A stretch of DNA of 64,000 nt from CAVRQM01 sp963756975 (GTDB lineage Bacteria > Pseudomonadota > Alphaproteobacteria > Acetobacterales > Acetobacteraceae), in contig CAVWPS010000002.1 of the NCBI GenBank assembly GCA_963756975.1, forward strand, positions 682,001 to 746,000, given 5' to 3'. Of this stretch, positions 63,350 to 64,000 are shown piece by piece. Numbering within the stretch: the stretch's first letter is position 1; every line of letters begins with the position of its first letter. The notes beneath the pieces were generated by a model. That model had not been told where the DNA came from, searched no databases, and saw only the letters and a program-made list of their open reading frames with translations. The translations under genes and the position numbers were made by a program.

Positions 63350-64000
63350 CTAGCTTCCCGGCGCCTTCTCCCGCCGGTTCCCCGTCTGCTGCAAGATCAC
63401 GTCCTTCACGCCGCCCGCGGCCTCCTTGGCCACGGCGACCGCGACATCCCCCCAAAAGCCGGAGACGCTCTCGGGCGGCACCTCGTTGATCTGCACGATC
63501 CGGCCCCGCTCCATGCCCCGGCTGTCGGTCACGATCCATTGCAGTTCGATCCGCAGCGTCCCGTTCAGGCCGGGCGCGGTCGCGACCTGCCCGGCGACGG
63601 AGAAGTCGGCCTGGTCGGCCCGGTCCTCGACCGTCTCGCCGTAGCCGGGAAGCTGGGCCAGCATCTGGCGCGTCAGCGATTTGTCGCCGTCGCCCGGGGC
63701 CCCCGTCACCTCCGCCACGTAGACGCGGGCCGGGCGGTTGCGGAGGCTGTTCGGGTCGCTCTCCTGCCGCGCCGCCTCGAGCTTTTCGAGCAACGCGACG
63801 ATGCCCGGGGCCGCCTGGGCCGCCACGGCCTTGAGCGTGGCGGGGTCGGCCGCCGACCATAGGGCGGAGGCGACGGGGGCACCCTGCGTGACGCCTTTCG
63901 AGACGTCCTTCTGGTCGCGCAGCTCGAAGCTCGGCGTGACCTGGCCGTCCTGCAACTCGGCTTCCAGCAACAGCCGCCAGTCGCCTTTCTTGGCGGGCTC
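63350..64000 (-). CDS. Unknown protein, 5' end beyond the window
   Basis: An open frame of 216 codons runs off the right edge (visible N-terminal part EPAKKGDWRLLLEAELQDGQ) and stops at 63350. It includes LQDGQVTPSFELRDQKDV, VYVAEVTGAPGDGDKSLTRQ, GTLRIELQWIVTDSRG and a C-terminal VAKEAAGGVKDVIL. The pattern (additive parameter, numeric loops, beta strands) resembles envelope-associated lipoproteins, but I do not recognise a family. Confidence 0.7.
   Translation of the reverse strand, partial: EPAKKGDWRLLLEAELQDGQVTPSFELRDQKDVSKGVTQGAPVASALWSAADPATLKAVAAQAAPGIVALLEKLEAARQESDPNSLRNRPARVYVAEVTGAPGDGDKSLTRQMLAQLPGYGETVEDRADQADFSVAGQVATAPGLNGTLRIELQWIVTDSRGMERGRIVQINEVPPESVSGFWGDVAVAVAKEAAGGVKDVILQQTGNRREKAPGS

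Noticed and set aside
1..64000. CRISPR arrays, insertion sequences, tRNA or rRNA genes
   Set aside because: No regularly spaced repeats, transposase motifs, cloverleaf with T-loop consensus or rRNA stretches were found by reading; a tRNAscan or Infernal run would be decisive.

Overview
This 64 kb window is high-GC, densely packed bacterial chromosome. Several features point to an alphaproteobacterium of the Acetobacteraceae/Rhodospirillales type: the hopanoid tail-modification genes hpnM-I-J-K and hpnN with dxs, an aapJQMP amino-acid transporter, cytochrome bo3 oxidase genes, a DUF1489 protein, a secreted protein with a Hint domain, and an RNase E ending in the KKGWWRR-type motif. The assignment is by gene content only; no rRNA or tRNA gene was seen.

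Layout. 0-1 kb: an AT-richer remnant of a GIY-YIG/DUF4357 gene. 1-4.6 kb: a sugar-acid catabolic cassette (IlvD/Edd dehydratase, SDR dehydrogenase, FAH-family hydrolase). 4.7-8.7 kb: SWIB protein, dinB, ROK sugar kinase, TusA-like and histone-deacetylase-like genes. 8.7-17.6 kb: xseB-dxs-hpnM-hpnI-hpnJ-hpnK, which couples isoprenoid precursor supply to hopanoid decoration, with the hopanoid exporter hpnN facing it. 17.7-19.5 kb: a polytopic membrane protein and DUF1489. 19.6-23.8 kb: the amino-acid ABC transporter aapJQMP. 23.8-27.8 kb: cyoABCD on the minus strand. 28-35.4 kb: an exported ClpP-like protein, a large subtilase/Hint protein, an M48 membrane peptidase and an LprI-like protein. 35.4-41.5 kb: an orphan hutH, DUF2141, DUF1275, two glycosyltransferases and a small repeat protein. 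41.6-50 kb: prfB with its programmed frameshift, PBP1A, a peptidoglycan amidase and rne. 50-58.3 kb: a GGT-like lipoprotein, a DsbA-like thioredoxin, a 3-hydroxyisobutyrate-dehydrogenase-like gene, a LivK-type binding protein, tag, an epimerase, a cupin and a Mo-cofactor oxidoreductase. 57.6-62.9 kb: a TetR regulator divergent from an RND efflux pair. 62.8-64 kb: DUF4188 and a partial unknown gene.

The main overall observation is that at least seven otherwise well-conserved genes (GIY-YIG, dinB, subtilase/Hint, M48 peptidase, HIBADH-like, tag, epimerase) carry single-base-type frameshifts, nearly all in the +1 (extra base) sense. In contrast, the large essential genes rne, PBP1A, dxs and the RND pump are intact. 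This looks more like residual insertion errors in an assembly than random gene decay, but only reads can decide. The prfB frameshift is a separate case: it has the full programmed-frameshifting signal. No CRISPR array, insertion sequence or prophage was recognised.
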